In this document: in pieces, positions 1-11,348 of the stretch
Position numbering within the stretch: position 1 is the first letter of the stretch
Layout of the letters: every line of letters starts with the position of its first letter
Assembly: GCA_003427395.1 (NCBI GenBank)
Contig: BFEA01000378.1
Coordinates: 641,758 to 678,959 of the forward strand
Length of the DNA: 37,202 nucleotides
DNA from: Chara braunii
Lineage: Eukaryota; Streptophyta; Charophyceae; Charales; Characeae
Direction of reading: 5' to 3'
Position numbers and translations under genes: made by a program
The notes under the pieces: generated by a model
Told to the model about the DNA's origin: nothing
The model's input: only the letters and a program-made list of their open reading frames with translations
Databases searched by the model: none

Positions 1-1755
1 AGGTGGCATGTAGATGGCCAACTTCGATGCATGGAAGACCCGATGCACTGTTAGGTGCGGTGGAATGTTGATCACGAAGGAAGGACCGGCGGGGTCGTCT
101 CCAACGGCAGAAGTGACTTCCCATGGTCCGAACCATTTCGGAAGGAGTTTGCGCGAAACATCCTGCTCGAGCGCAAATTCCTCGGAGAGGACCCAAACAA
201 GGTCTCCCTCGCGGAAAGGACATGGAAGTCGACGTCGGTTAGCTTGCTGCTGCATGCGGACCTGAGCCTTTTGCATATTCGCGCGGGCTTTGATCANCCA
301 GTCCCGATACTTCCTGACAGAAGCGGGAGAGCAAGGGACGTCTATGTCGGCAGCCTGTGGCAAAAGGAGATCAGCGAAGATCCGTGCTTTCTCTCCACCA
401 TGATGTAGCTCGAATGGTGTGACGCAGATCGCCGGGTGCANCGAAGTGTTGTAGGCGAACTCGATGTCGGGAAGCCGGTCAACCCAATCTTTCTGGTCGG
501 GACGGATGAGCGTACGCAACATCATCTGAGCGGTCTGGTGCGCTCGATCCGTCTGACCATCCGTCTGCGGGTGCCTAGCCGAGCTCGGCTTCATTGTCGT
601 GTCGGACTCAGTCATGAGAGAAGTCCAAAAGGCTGACATGAAACGAGTGTCTCGGTCGCTCACATTGTCTTCCGGAACACCTTGGTTGGTAATCCAACCG
701 GTGTGCAAGAGTCGTGCGAGCTCAGGCGCTGCAGCATGATACTTGCAAGGAAGGAAGCGAGCATACTTGCTCAAACGGTCAACGACCGTGAGAATACCGT
801 CATGGTCGTGGTGATCGCGGGGAAACGGGCCTGTCACGTCCATAGCAATGGAGAGGCGTGGTGCCCGAGGACTCGGCAACGGTTTCAGTTCGCCGAAGGG
901 GACTCGAGATCGACCCTTGTTACGGTGGCAAACTGCACATGACTCAATGTACCTCGTGACGTCATGAAGGACGTCGGGCCAGTGAAAACGCTGGCGGAGG
1001 CGCGCGAGTGTGCGGTTCACGCCAAGGTGTGCCGAAAGTCGTGCATCGTGGAATTCGCCGAGAAGACGAGTCGGTAAGATACGATCTTGGGGCACAACTA
1101 ACAAGTCCTTTCCTCTCGTGTGAAGGAGAAGGAACCCGTCGGAAATCCGATAATGGCTAGCCGGCGGGTGATCCGATGAAAGCTCTGCGTAAAGCGTAGA
1201 GTAAGTCGGATCGGACTTGTAGCCTTTAACGAAATGTTGCTGCAGATCGTCATCGAGGTCGAATGCCGTGGTCACAATGGCACAAAAGTCGGGCCGTCGT
1301 GAGAGGGCGTCCGCAGCTCGATTGGCGGGACCGGGAATGTGACACGGGTCAAAATCGAACTGGTCGATGTAATACATCCATCGACCGATCGTACTAGTGA
1401 CTGTGTCCTGCGTTTTGTAAAATGTCAACGGATTGTTATCCGTATTCCATTTAAAACGACGACGACCGAGAAGAAAGTGGCGCCACCGTTTGAGGACGGT
1501 GACGAACGCGAGTAGCTCTTTCTTCCTAGCGTCATCAAGAGTGTTGATGAGAGGCACCTTCTGGGAGAAGTACTCAACCGGATGCCAACCGTCCTTGTGA
1601 CACTGTTCCAACACCGCACCAATACCGTATCCCGAAGCGTCCGTAGTCACTTGGGTGGGTAGGGTGGGGTCATATATACGGAGGGCAGGTGCGGCTTGCA
1701 TCGCTGCCTTCAACGTAGTGAACGCGCCACGGGCTGCGTCGTCGAACTCGCAAGT
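1..1755 (-). CDS. Ty3/gypsy element A: partial Pol, RNase H and integrase
   Basis: Reading down from about 1755, one frame stays open for about 585 codons and runs off the left edge. In order it shows the end of the RT connection, RNase H (TTDAS near 1645, KKEL, TDNN, ADALSRR near 1310), the integrase zinc finger (HHCC ending CAVCHRNK near 940), the catalytic core (MDVTGPF near 835, VSDRDTRF near 635) and a C-terminal GPY/F-like stretch (KWFGPWEV near 100). Known role: RNase H degrades the RNA template and integrase inserts the cDNA. The third catalytic position, normally Glu in DGQTE, reads Asp (DGQTD, codon at 547-549). RT proper and everything upstream are missing: at about 1755 the sequence switches to element B on the other strand. 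There are no stops in the visible part, and two codons contain an N. Its sequence is clearly a different lineage from elements B-E. Confidence 0.87.
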
Positions 1756-1759
1756 GGTT

Positions 1760-3045
1760 GATAGGCATATTATAACTTGTATAGAAAAGCTAGATGAACA
1801 ACTTGTTAAGAGATTGTCAGATCCCGTCGTGGCCAAGAAAATATTAGGTGGCGGCGGAGGAGACGGGGGAGACGAAGATGGAGATGGAGATGGAGATCAG
1901 AAAGGAAAGAGAGTGCAACGCGAAGAAAGTGGGGATGTGAGAAAAATCAAAGTTAAAGTGTTGTGGACTTACACAGGCAAGAAGGAGGAGAGTGTCTTAC
2001 ATTGGATTGTTGTTGTGGAGTCGTATGTATACGGACAGCGCATCCCGTATTGGGACAGAGTCTTGATGGTCACTTCGTGTATGGTCGGCTACGCAATGTG
2101 CTTCGCCATATCGTTGCAAAAAGAAGCCAGCTGCCAAACTATAATTCAATACTCACAACAAACGAGAATTGAAGATTTCTTCAAAGCTATCAAAGAAATA
2201 TTTGAGGATAAAAATTTAGCACGTAGAACAGAAATGTTGATATTAAACATTGCGGATCAGAAATGGAAGAGTGTGCCTGCACTCAAAGCAACGATGGATG
2301 AACTCCTACAATGCGTCGAACATGGACTCACTCCTACTCAAATTCTCAATAATTTCGTTATGGCCCGACCCTCTCCGTACTCAGTTATATCCCCGTACCA
2401 AGCAGAAGGGGATGACATATGAGAAATTCAGCAAGATCGCCATAGATTATGCTGGCTTCTTAGCTGAAGCTAACTACTGCCATTATTNGAAAGATTTGCA
2501 AGCGGGTAAGAAGTGGCAGAACCGCACTATCTCAGGGAACATACCAAGGAAAAACAATCTCCTTCTTACTTTTGAAGGAGGTGTTGAAACTCTCTCCTAT
2601 GACCAGATAGATTATGGTCTGGAGGGAGGACCCAATGGTTTGATAGTTCAGGAGGGGGACTACACGGCCGTTGCAGCCCGCGGGGGAGGACGACAAGGAA
2701 GAGCCCGTGGCCGAGGAAGAGGAGGCCGCGGACGTGATGGAAGAGGATCCGACACCCAGAGGGGTGGTAGCGAAGGTAGCTACTACGTGGGTGGAAGGGG
2801 TAATGGTCCCTTGCAAGGTGGCTGTGGTTCCAATTTTACATGGGGAAGAGGACGAGGCACTTAGTATAGTAACTTGGATAAGCCATATCCGCCCCATCCA
2901 GGTCTGCCTGAAGGGGAGCCTTGAAAAAAATTGGGGATTACAAAAAAAGTTTGGCAATAAAGGAAAGTTGCCGACCAATGCCTTAAATATGGTGACCCTA
3001 ACCACATTGTTCCCTATTGCCCAGATTATAAGATACGCAAAGGGA
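1760..3045 (+). pseudogene. gag: Element B: decayed Gag (capsid and zinc knuckle)
   Basis: The 5' end is lost at the junction with element A. Capsid-like sequence runs from about 1940 to 2400 and aligns with Gag of element E (shared blocks such as QKWKSVPALKATMDEL here and SRQWKSARALKSTMDEL there). It is preceded by a Gly/Asp-rich low-complexity stretch (1848-1900). The frame then shifts near 2400, and the C-terminal half continues in another frame: GKKWQNRTISG near 2505, a Gly/Arg-rich segment 2680-2860, and a zinc knuckle at 2979-3020. The knuckle reads C-X2-Y-X4-H-X4-C, its second Cys replaced by Tyr (TAT at 2988-2990). Stops at 2862 and 2922 lie between the Gly/Arg region and the knuckle. 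Family role: Gag forms the retrotransposon particle and binds RNA. This copy cannot make a full protein. Confidence 0.8.
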
Positions 3046-3321
3046 ACAGCCAGTAGAGGTTTCAGTTGCCTCTACCGGAACTTCGGATATAAATAGAAAG
3101 ACATCCCCCCATCCGAAGGTTCCTCAGGCAGAAACTGATAAGACAGACAGTCCCGACCTAATTAACTGTCCAGAGGTAGTAAGTCTGTGCACCTCTCTAG
3201 GTGGATCCCTCGTTGGCATGGGTGATGAGTTGGCCGCTCGTCGCCAAGCTTGGACTGAGATGAAAAAATGAAGAGGACAGTTAATAATTGCAGATCTAGA
3301 AGTAAATAAAGAAGAGTTGGA

Positions 3322-4775
3322 GATATGATTGACAGCGGGTCAACACGCAACTAAATAAGTAAAAAGGGTTTGCAAAAGTTGCGACTCGGGCTCAAGGTAA
3401 AACAGTTAGATGAGCCCGTAGTGAGTAAACTAGCTGAAGTACTGACACTGTAATGGATAGATATGTTGAAGGGGTCTAGATATACTTTCGGCTCGAAGCA
3501 GAGGGGAAGGTGGAACGCGTTCTCCACTCTCTGACTCTCTTGGTGGAAGATAGTCTTCCTTTTGACATTCTTTTAGGCATGGATTGGGGTGAAGCTGCAG
3601 ATGCGGATATAAAGTTCAGGGATCATGAGTGTTGGCTCCCAAGTCCGCAGGATGGAAAAAAGAAGAAAATCCGCCCATTCCTTGAATCTGGTAAGGAAAG
3701 CAACTTGGCTCATTTTTGTATGGGTGCCCTCGCGTTCGCTCGCCATGTAAAGAAATATAATTTGTATGATCAAGTGTTTGTAGCATATGTGCGCCTGGTG
3801 AAGGAAGGAGAAGTCAAAGAAGAGGCAAAGTCCCCAGAAGTTGAAAAGATTTTGAAAGAATTCGCAGATGTGGCAAAGGCCCCGAGCAGTGTGGTGGAAC
3901 GACCAAGCAAACATCGCATTGAGATTGTACCAGGAAGTCAGATTCCTAAGGGGCCTATATATAGAATGTCACCCAAAGTATTGGATGAACTGCGAACCCA
4001 ACTCGATGAAATGCTGGAAAAGGGATGGATAAGGCCTAGCTCCTCGCCTTATGGTGCACCAGGGCTATTGTGCCAAAGAAAGATGGCGGGGTCTGCATGT
4101 GTATTGATTATAGGAGATTAAATGATATAACTATTAGGAATGTTGAGCCATTACCGAGAATCGATGATTTGGTGGATCGAGTTCAAGGAAGCAAATACTT
4201 CACTAAGATTGATTTGAAGTCTGGCTACCATCAGATTGAGGTAGAACCAGAAGGCCAATACAAGACTGCCTTTCGTACAAGGTATGGGCACTATGAGTTC
4301 ATTGTGTTGCCCTTTGGTCTTACTAATGCGCCTGCGACTTTCCAGTGAACGATAAATGAACTTTTTTGTGAATGGCTTGATAAATTTGTGGTCATATATC
4401 TTGATGATATTTTGATTTTTAATAAAGATCTGAAAGAACATTGTGAGCACCTTCGACTTGTGCTAAATAAATTACGTGAGGCAAAATTGAAATTGAACCC
4501 CAAGAAGTGTGAGTGGGCTAAGCGTCAGGTTTTATATCTGGGGCATGTGCTTGATGGTGATGGGATAAAAGCGAAAAACGCAAAGATTGCAGCAATTCGC
4601 GATTGGCCTAACCCCCGCACTTTGACTGAGTTGCGGTCGTTCCTTGGGCTAGCCAACTATTATCGGAAGTTCGTTAGACACTTCACGATAATTGTTGCAC
4701 CCCTTCGCAGATTAATAAAGAAAGAAACCATCTGGAAGTGGGATTCAGATTATACGGCTTCGTTCAAACATTGTC
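3322..4775 (+). pseudogene. pol: Element B: decayed protease and reverse transcriptase
   Basis: The protease remnant starts with IDSGST at 3328-3342, the aspartic protease active site (DSGA in C and E), and is broken at once by a stop. Protease C-terminus and linker are readable from 3510 (VLHSLTLLVEDSLPFDILLGM). RT follows: [12 protein letters not shown] near 4020, a one-base frame change near 4065, then CIDYRRLN near 4100, [12 protein letters not shown] near 4207 and [13 protein letters not shown] near 4308. An in-frame TGA (4346-4348) lies where E has Arg. After it the catalytic YLDD box is intact (4397-4408) and the thumb and connection continue through FLGLANYYRKF (near 4650). Homology stops at about 4768-4775, where an 8.1-kb insertion starts. 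Lesions: several stops in protease, one frameshift and one nonsense codon in RT. Confidence 0.88.
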
Positions 4776-5059
4776 GGTGCGAATATCCTTACAAGGGTAT
4801 CCGCCCTGTTTGAGTATACCGCGCGAGTCGCGGTTGTGTCTGTGGTTTATGTTGCCAGAATGGTTGACTAGAATAGAGAGTGCGTGGGCACGCAAGCTTA
4901 AGGCGCGCATGATTTTCTTTCCTATTGATGATTGCAGACAATGGCATTAGACGCTGGCTAGGTGTTTTACTTGATGATTAAGATTAGGATTAAAAAGGTA
5001 GTATTTGTCCTTTGGTATATTTGACCGCGACATGGGCGCGCAAGGGTGACCCAGTGATA

Positions 5060-5539
5060 GGTCTGGGTGTGTAGTATGGCGCGTGTGGTGGTTTTACTAT
5101 GGTTTATTCAGTGTAGACGTCTAGCGGCGGTAGGGGCAGATACTGGTTGAAGTGTGGCCCACGGGCGCTTGAGCAATCCGTGCGTTATTCGGCACCAGTT
5201 TATATGAAGTCTTGCGCAGACTGGCTTCAGGCTTGGGCTTAGCCCTATAGGTTACGGTGTCGAGTTCACGGAATGGAAGTACGGGGTTCGAGGCCAGGTC
5301 TGGGTGTGTAGTATGGCGCGTGTGGTGGTTTTACTGTGGTTTAAGTTATTCAGCGTAGACGCCTAGCGGCGGTAGGGGCAGATACTGGCTGAAGTATGGC
5401 CCACGGGCGCTTGAGCAGTCTGTGCGTTATTCGGCACCAGTTTATATGAAGTCTTGCGCAGATTGGTTTCAGGCTTGGGCTTAGCCCTATAGGTTACGAC
5501 GTCGAGTTCACGGAATGGAAGTACGGGGTTCGAGGCCAG
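5060..5539. repeat. Tandem duplication, unit about 237 bp
   Basis: Two head-to-tail copies start with GGTCTGGGTGTGTAGTATGG at 5060 and 5297. They are near identical apart from scattered substitutions and a six-base insertion in the second copy, which is 243 bp. Each copy ends with ACGGGGTTCGAGGCCAG, which loosely resembles a tRNA B box, but no convincing A box is nearby. No coding function is visible. Confidence 0.9.
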
Positions 5540-5559
5540 CAGGCGGCAGCATGGGAGTG

Positions 5560-6655
5560 GTGGAGCATCGAAGGGGCTGAGGGGTTGAGGGTCCCGTGGG
5601 ACTATCCCCCTTAGTTTTGTTGAAGGAGTCTGGTTGTGGGCCCGTTCGATAGGGCCAGGAAAGTACTAGTAGGTTCCGCCCCTCGCCCTCGACCTGAGCC
5701 GTTTTCGATACCCTTATCTTTATTATTTATTTTTATTTAGTTCTCCCTTGGAAAGGTCAGGACCCAGAGGGTAGAACCTGATCATTTGAGTACCCAAGGT
5801 TGCTTAGAGCTTGATAGACACACGGGGATTGAAACGATACAGACTGACGTTTGCGTGAGGGTGATGCCCCGAAAAACAGGAGATGAATCTGGCGCTGATC
5901 GGTGCCAGATACTGGTAAGGAACCGAGATGAAAGTCTAGTCAGTTAGCGGCTACGCTATCGGGGGCTGTGATAATCCATAGGGAGTAGCGGGGGCTCGGA
6001 GGAGAGCTGTTACGTTATAGATGCAGGTGGATTGATCGTTGGACATCGACATAGGGCGAGGGACTAATCGACCCGTCTAGTAGCCGACTCTCTTTGAAGT
6101 TTTCCCCGGGATAGTTCGAGTTGTTGGGCAGTGTCGCTACATAACTGTGGGACTCAGTGCTGCGACGTTGAGTCGAAGGATTCGGCAGGTAAGCTACAGT
6201 CTTCCCCCGAATACAACGTACGGTCATTATAGCTGATTGGCGCCATTGCGATGTCTGGGTTAGCGCAGAGTAGAGGAAAAACGGGAGAATGATGTGAGAG
6301 AAGAGGGCGACGAACCTAGACAAGAAGTTGTACGGGGTACACGCGGAGCAAGAGGGGAGGCAGTGGTCATGGCGGATAGAAAGGGTGGTATCTCGCCCGA
6401 TTCTTAGTAAATTTGGGCGAGGGAAGATCCTAAACGGGGGGTTTCGGGACCTGCGACCCCGAATTTGAAGACGGAAGGGACAAAGAGAAAGTAGAAAAGG
6501 AGTTAGTAGGAGATAGTGCTGCGCGGTGATGGCAGGTTTGAAAGGAACGAGCATGGCGGCAGGGAAGGAGTTACTTCACATCCACTCCTGAATAGAAACT
6601 GGCAAACGAAGATCCGATTCCGTCGTTTTTCGGCCATGGCGAATCTAATGGCGAG
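5560..6655. other. Non-coding sequence, possibly part of a degenerate LTR
   Basis: No gene. The stretch holds an AT-rich tract (5712-5740) and a TGTGATAATCC string at 5968 that resembles the start of some plant gypsy LTRs. It is followed about 690 bp later by a possible primer site. No second copy of this sequence is present in the window, so an LTR cannot be confirmed. Confidence 0.3.
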
Positions 6656-6657
6656 TT

Positions 6658-6668
6658 TGGTATCAGAG
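6658..6668 (+). promoter_or_regulatory. Possible primer binding site (tRNA-iMet type)
   Basis: TGGTATCAGAG matches the first 11 bases of the primer site used by many plant LTR retrotransposons, complementary to the 3' end of initiator tRNA-Met. The next bases (AT) depart from the usual GC. The sequence just upstream does not end in the expected CA and no paired LTR was found. It may be a relic or a chance match. Confidence 0.4.
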
Positions 6669-8800
6669 ATTAGTGGCCGGTTTTAGCACGGACAGAGAAA
6701 GGAAATGCGGGGAGAGTTGGGAAGAAAGAAAGAAGAGGGAGTGGGAGTGAAGGCTTTGAATCGTCCTTGGTTCTTGGCAGGTTTGGGTAAGGCAAAGTGG
6801 TAAGTCGGGGCTATCAGAAATTGCGACTCGAATGGTAAGCTCAAGCTGGAAGGAAGTTAACAGGAATAGAGTAGGTAGGAGAAAGGAGGTGCGCGGAGGG
6901 TCGGCAAGAGATGGCCATGGCGGATGGCAAAACGTATAACAGGCTCGAATCCTTATGGACTCGAGCGAGCTAGGATCCAAACTACGGGTTAGTAATTATG
7001 GTGGCTCCATATCCGATGTTAGAGAGTGAGTTACGAAATTAAGAACTAATAACGAAGTGATTATGGCAATGTATTTTCCCTCGGTTTTGGGGAAAATTCC
7101 TCTTCTATTTTTCTAGCCTCGGCCACTCCGCGCGGCGATCGGGATACGTACACAGGGCGAGGTGCGCAGGTTCCAGCGGGGCGAATGCGATCGGTACTGC
7201 GGACCACACACATTGGGAAGGGGGACGCCTGGTTCGGGTTATCTCTATTGCCAACAAGCCATAACGGGTGTTTGTTGAAAAAGCTCCCCAGACCAGCGGA
7301 TGGTGGGAGTCAACAGTCTGTGAGATTTAGTCGTGAGGTCAATAGGTCACGTGTTGTTTGATGTCTGGACGTCCCTGTCTGTGCTCCGCCGTTGCCCTAT
7401 TGCCTATCCCGCCTGCATTTTGTGTAGTTCTTTGCAAGTCGATGTGTTCGCTGTGCGGTGTGGCCGCGATTGCTGGTATCGGCCGACGCTTCGCTGCACT
7501 ACTGCTGTGGTGTTCGTCTACAGACTGTGCGTTCCGCATTCACTGCTGTTGTGCCCTGTAGGAGGGTTGCCTCATTACCGATGCACTGTGCTCTGCTCCA
7601 GGATTACCAACCCACTGGGTCGGAGCGAGGAGATGCTGTGGGGCTCATCCTGTTGAACATGGCACGCGGGGGAGGTAACAGCGGCAGGGATTTTGCTGTC
7701 GGGGGCGTCGAAGGCCATGTGAGCAGGTCAAGTGTGTTAAAGAGAACACTGGAGTAGTGAGAAGGTGGGTGAGGTAGGCCACAGGCCTGCGTATTTGTTT
7801 ACTGGTAACGCGCAGTTTGTCTGGCTGAATGGAGTGATTGGAGGCGTTACTCTGGCTGAATGGAGTGACTGAAGGTGTCACTCAGGTTGTTGAGCAATTG
7901 GGTATAGGAAGTAGGAATGCAGGCCAACCTGTTTTAGTTGTGCGCTGTCGTTCTCATCAGCGGCCGTGGAGAGGAGGAACTGCAGCGAGATGAAGTTCGT
8001 ACCAGTCGTTGTGCCTCGCTGAAGTACAGCGTAGCAGCGTATTGAAGTTTGCATCGTATGCTGCTGCGGCACCCTGCAGTCCCATGTAGAGTGCTATGCG
8101 TATGAAATTCTAATGAGGTTCTGCGGAATTATTTGTGTTTCAGGTTGTTGTACAAGTGGTGATTGGTCCAAAGAGAAGTGATTGAACTACGAAGGAGGCG
8201 TAGGCTTGGGGAAAGGGAGTTGGTGCTGCGAGCTAGGGGTCTATCAGGAGGGGCTACTTCGGCAGTGTGGCTTCAGTTTGACCGAGTTGCTGCATCCTTG
8301 ACCATCATTGCGGGGCCCTCAGGCGATGGAAGATAACAAGGCCCTCTCCTGAGAGTTATCCCCCTCTTGTATCTCGAGCGTCTGAACCCCCCCGCTCTAT
8401 CTTTCTAACTCTAAGTCTAGTCCACTTCTGAGAGGAAGGCGGCAGGTGGGATTGCAACCCGTAGGACCGCGTCAAGACTCTGTGGGGAGTCAGCCCATCG
8501 ATTGTGAGAGCTATGCCGAGACCTAGGCGAGGTTCTGGAGGCAGGGAACCATCAGGTATATCATTCTCTACCTGTATGACCCCACTATACCCCTGTCTGT
8601 TTATCTCCCTTTAGTGTGGCTGATGTATGCATGAGATTGCCCCTATGGCTTTGCTTTTGTTCAGGACATAATCAGATTGAATGGAAGGAATGTATGAGAG
8701 TGAAGCTTAAGTTTCATCTTTATTTTTGACTGAAAGCAGACTAAGGAACAAACTGGGGGAAGGCGGGAGGAAGGCAGACTACATGCATTTGAATGGGTCA
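6669..8800. other. Gene-free repeat DNA
   Basis: I see no recognisable protein or RNA gene in either strand. The short open frames here are uncharacteristic and match no family I know. Within it is one small head-to-tail duplication, a 31-bp unit starting CTGGCTGAATGGAGTGA at 7821 and 7852. Confidence 0.5.
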
Positions 8801-8810
8801 ACCAAAGACT

Positions 8811-9330
8811 AGGCATTGTTTCTAAGTTGAATGACCCAGGGCCGTGTTTATTTGGCTGTTTTCTAAAGGGCCAGATATTGTTTCTAAGCTGAATGGTCTG
8901 GTTGCTATGTTTATTTCTTAAGGGTTGCCTGATGTAAAGGGTTTTCTTGTTTTGTTCTGAGGGAGGATTTTGGTCTAAGGCTGAGCATTGTTTCTAAGCT
9001 GAATGATTTAGCCTGAAAACCACGCACATAAATACAGCCTGAGTATGAAAGAAAGTACTTTACTTATATTTGCATGTGAACTGGCAGTTGGGCATTGTTT
9101 CCAAGCCGAATGGTCCAACACTAAGCCATATCACCGAGAAGAGAAGGGAAATTACAAGTATAATTGGAAATAGTCTGGGCAAGCTGAACATTGTTTCCAA
9201 GCCGAATGGTTCAGTCCCCTGCCCCTATTTGCTTTTTCTTTTGAGAACAAAATCAGAGAGTTATTAAATTTTGAATATTAAACAGCTCAGGGCGGCTAGG
9301 CATTGTTTCCAAGCGGAATGGTTTAGTCAA
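8811..9330. repeat. Irregular direct-repeat array built on a 22-base block
   Basis: The block CATTGTTTCYAAGCYGAATG occurs six times in the same direction, its ATTG at 8815, 8877, 8987, 9094, 9190 and 9302. Most spacings are close to 107 bp (110, 107, 96, 112), with one of 62. The block is far better conserved than the sequence between. Two copies read IVSKPNG in the same local frame, but overall spacing does not keep frame and stops intervene, so the array is probably non-coding. Confidence 0.8.
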
Positions 9331-9377
9331 ATGCCCAAAGAAGAGAAAAGTAGTAGTGCAACCTGTTCGTGTATACC

Positions 9378-9600
9378 TTAAACCACCAGTACCCCGCCCA
9401 GGCAAAAAAAAACGATCTCCTGAATTCATGGAAGGTCTCGGCAGGCTTGGTGGCGGCTTGGTAAAGCCTCGGACAGGCGCTGGTGGTCGGCCGTTTTGAA
9501 AACAGAACCGAACCACCAGAACAACAAAAAAGAAAACAAAAATGGCAAAAAAAAAAAGAAAACAGGGAAAAGAGGAAAAGAAAAACGAACCACCTTTCAG
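9378..9600 (+). mobile_element. One-ended copy of the TTAA-flanked small element
   Basis: TTAA at 9378-9381 is followed by ACCACCAGTAC, identical to the termini of the complete copies at 15442-16247 and 27559-27759. The next bases (CCCGCCCAGGC) resemble the inner terminal repeat of the 27.5-kb copy, and both copies carry an A-rich AACAAAAAAGA tract internally. No matching right end was found downstream, so this copy is truncated or rearranged; the end coordinate is a guess. Confidence 0.6.
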
Positions 9601-9666
9601 CAAGGCACGGATGGCGGCGTCATGTTCGAAACTGTGGCCACCCGGCGCTGACACACCTAACTCGAG

Positions 9667-9786
9667 AAATGGGGGCTCGCTCCACTACTGTTGACAAGGC
9701 AAAAATCATGGCGGTGTATCTTTCCATGTTCTAGGAAAAGATTAACTCTCGTTTTGCACATTCCAGAGTAGTGGACTGAGGCTCAT
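9667..9786. mobile_element. Small inverted-repeat element, GCTCCACTAC family, copy 1
   Basis: The left end GGGCTCGCTCCACTACTG faces an inverted right end CAGAGTAGTGGACTGAGGCTC. The roughly 80 bases between include TGGCGGTGTAT, TTCCATGTT and TTTTGCACATT, all shared with a copy at 21130-21260. It has the size and structure of a MITE. No target duplication could be assigned. Confidence 0.55.
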
Positions 9787-9789
9787 GAT

Positions 9790-10260
9790 CCAAAAAAAAA
9801 GAAGAAAAAAAAGAATGGAAAGATACGGCGGCACATTTTTTGTTGTTTGTGCATGTGGTGAGTGACAACACTGTTGTTCCCTTCTGGACAACGAGAATGA
9901 ATCTTGACCTATTTTGCGGAAGATACAGCGAAGGTTAGCATGGCCTTGAAACGCATAAATAGAGAAATGGTCGGAAAAAAAAAAAAAGATTCAACGGTTT
10001 TTGTCGTTTGTGCTTGTTGTGCTTGGTATAGGAAGGCCCCTCGTCTCCACGATCTGCCTGGAGCATTGCTGTCCCCTTGTGGACAACGGGGATGAATCAC
10101 CTATTTCGCGGCCTTGAGGCAACTATGAAACGCGTAAATAGATAAATGGTCAGGAAAAAAAAAAAAAAAAAAAAGGATTCAACAGTTTTTGTCGTTTGTG
10201 CATCTGGTGCTTGGTACAACAAGGCCCCTCGTCCTCTACGATCTGCCAGGGGACGTGCTG
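9790..10260. repeat. Three tandem units of about 160-190 bp with poly-A tracts
   Basis: Each unit has an A-rich run followed by a TTTTTGTCGTTTGTGC-like block (GTTTGTGC at 9845, 10006 and 10194). A shared sequence on CCCTTSTGGACAACGRGRATGAATC follows the first two. The poly-A lengths differ between units (about 13 to 20 A), which accounts for most of the period change (161 and 188). Confidence 0.75.
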
Positions 10261-10534
10261 CACTTCACTCCCAATAAGTATGAATCTTCTATTAGTCCGT
10301 GGAAAGGTACAGAGAATATTGGTGAGAGTACTTACCTTTATGGTTTGGCTTGCATGGGACTGAGTGCGACTACTACTTAGCCTGAGTTTCAATTTGATAG
10401 GTAGTTGCTTTAGTTGCTCGCCACATGCTAAAGCCATAGGAGTTAGTTTCAATTCCTGCATTTTCTGGAGTAAGTTTATTTTTACTTAGGTTGATTTTTG
10501 TATTTTCTGGGATCATTTATTATACTTGGTCTTG

Positions 10535-11125
10535 TATAAATTTTGGTAAGTTACTTTCTCTACGGGAACCGCTGCCGAAATTTCTACAAAACCAAGGAGT
10601 TAGTCAGGTTTTGCCTTTTCCAGGGTTCAGTTGTCCTTACTTTTTTTACTTAATAAAAATTTGGAAAACCTCCTTTTCTAAAGGGAGTGCTACCCAAATT
10701 TTTGCTAATTCAGGGAGTTGGACAAAATTGGACTTTGAGAAGTTAAAGTCACTTCTTTATTCTAAACTTTGTATAAATCTTGGAATAACACTTTCTCTAT
10801 GGGAGGCGCTGCCGAAATTTCTACAAATCTAAGGAGTTAGTCAAATTTTGTCTCAAGTTGAACTCATGTATTGATTCTGAGTTCATATTTGACTTAGTAC
10901 AAACGTGGGAAGTCCACCTTTTTAAAGGAAGTGCTGCCCAAATTTTTACCAATTCAGGGAGATAGACAAATTTTGACTTTCCAGAGTTAGGGATTATTCT
11001 TGCTTTCAATATTTGGGCTATTATAAATTCTGCGAAGGCACTTTCCCTACAGGAAGCGTTGCCGATATTTTGACAGGTGGCAATTTTGGCAGTCCACTCT
11101 GTATAGAGGAGATTCTGCCAAAGAT
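10535..11125. repeat. Tandem array, about 120-bp half-units of two alternating types
   Basis: A GCTGCC-like core followed by AAATTT recurs at 10571, 10689, 10808, 10933 and 11058, with a partial at 11114. Type 1 reads GCTGCCGAAATTTCTAC and type 2 GCTRCCCAAATTTTTRC; they alternate. Each core is preceded by a CTTTCTCTACGGGAAG-like block and followed by an AAGGAGTTAGTCAAATTTTG-like block. Spacings are 118, 119, 125 and 125, so the true period is about 240 bp with related halves. Non-coding. Confidence 0.8.
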
Positions 11126-11329
11126 CTATCTTTCCATTAGGCACTGGTCCAAGGATAGACCCAAGATTAGTTAAGTAGAATGATTCTTGGTGAGATCGTG
11201 ATATGAAGATTATTCTCTATGAACTCATAGATTTAGCTTGGGAATTGACCTGTTTTATGTTACAGGTCCTCTTGATCGTTTGATTCAAGATCAGGACTAG
11301 ATTGAGCTTGATCCTATAAGGATCACCTT

Positions 11330-11348
11330 CTGTTATCACTGATAACAG
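11330..11348. other. Perfect 8-bp hairpin
   Basis: CTGTTATC and GATAACAG pair across a three-base spacer. There is nothing else recognisable in 11150-11640, a moderately AT-rich gene-free stretch. Confidence 0.5.

Noticed and set aside
5500-5539. B-box-like GGTTCGAGGCC in the 237-bp repeat as a SINE promoter
   Set aside because: No convincing A box upstream and no A-rich or simple-repeat tail.
6015-6980. Long minus-strand open frames (179 and 105 codons)
   Set aside because: No recognisable domain, composition is biased by purine-rich DNA on the other strand, and they lie in repeat DNA with no supporting context.
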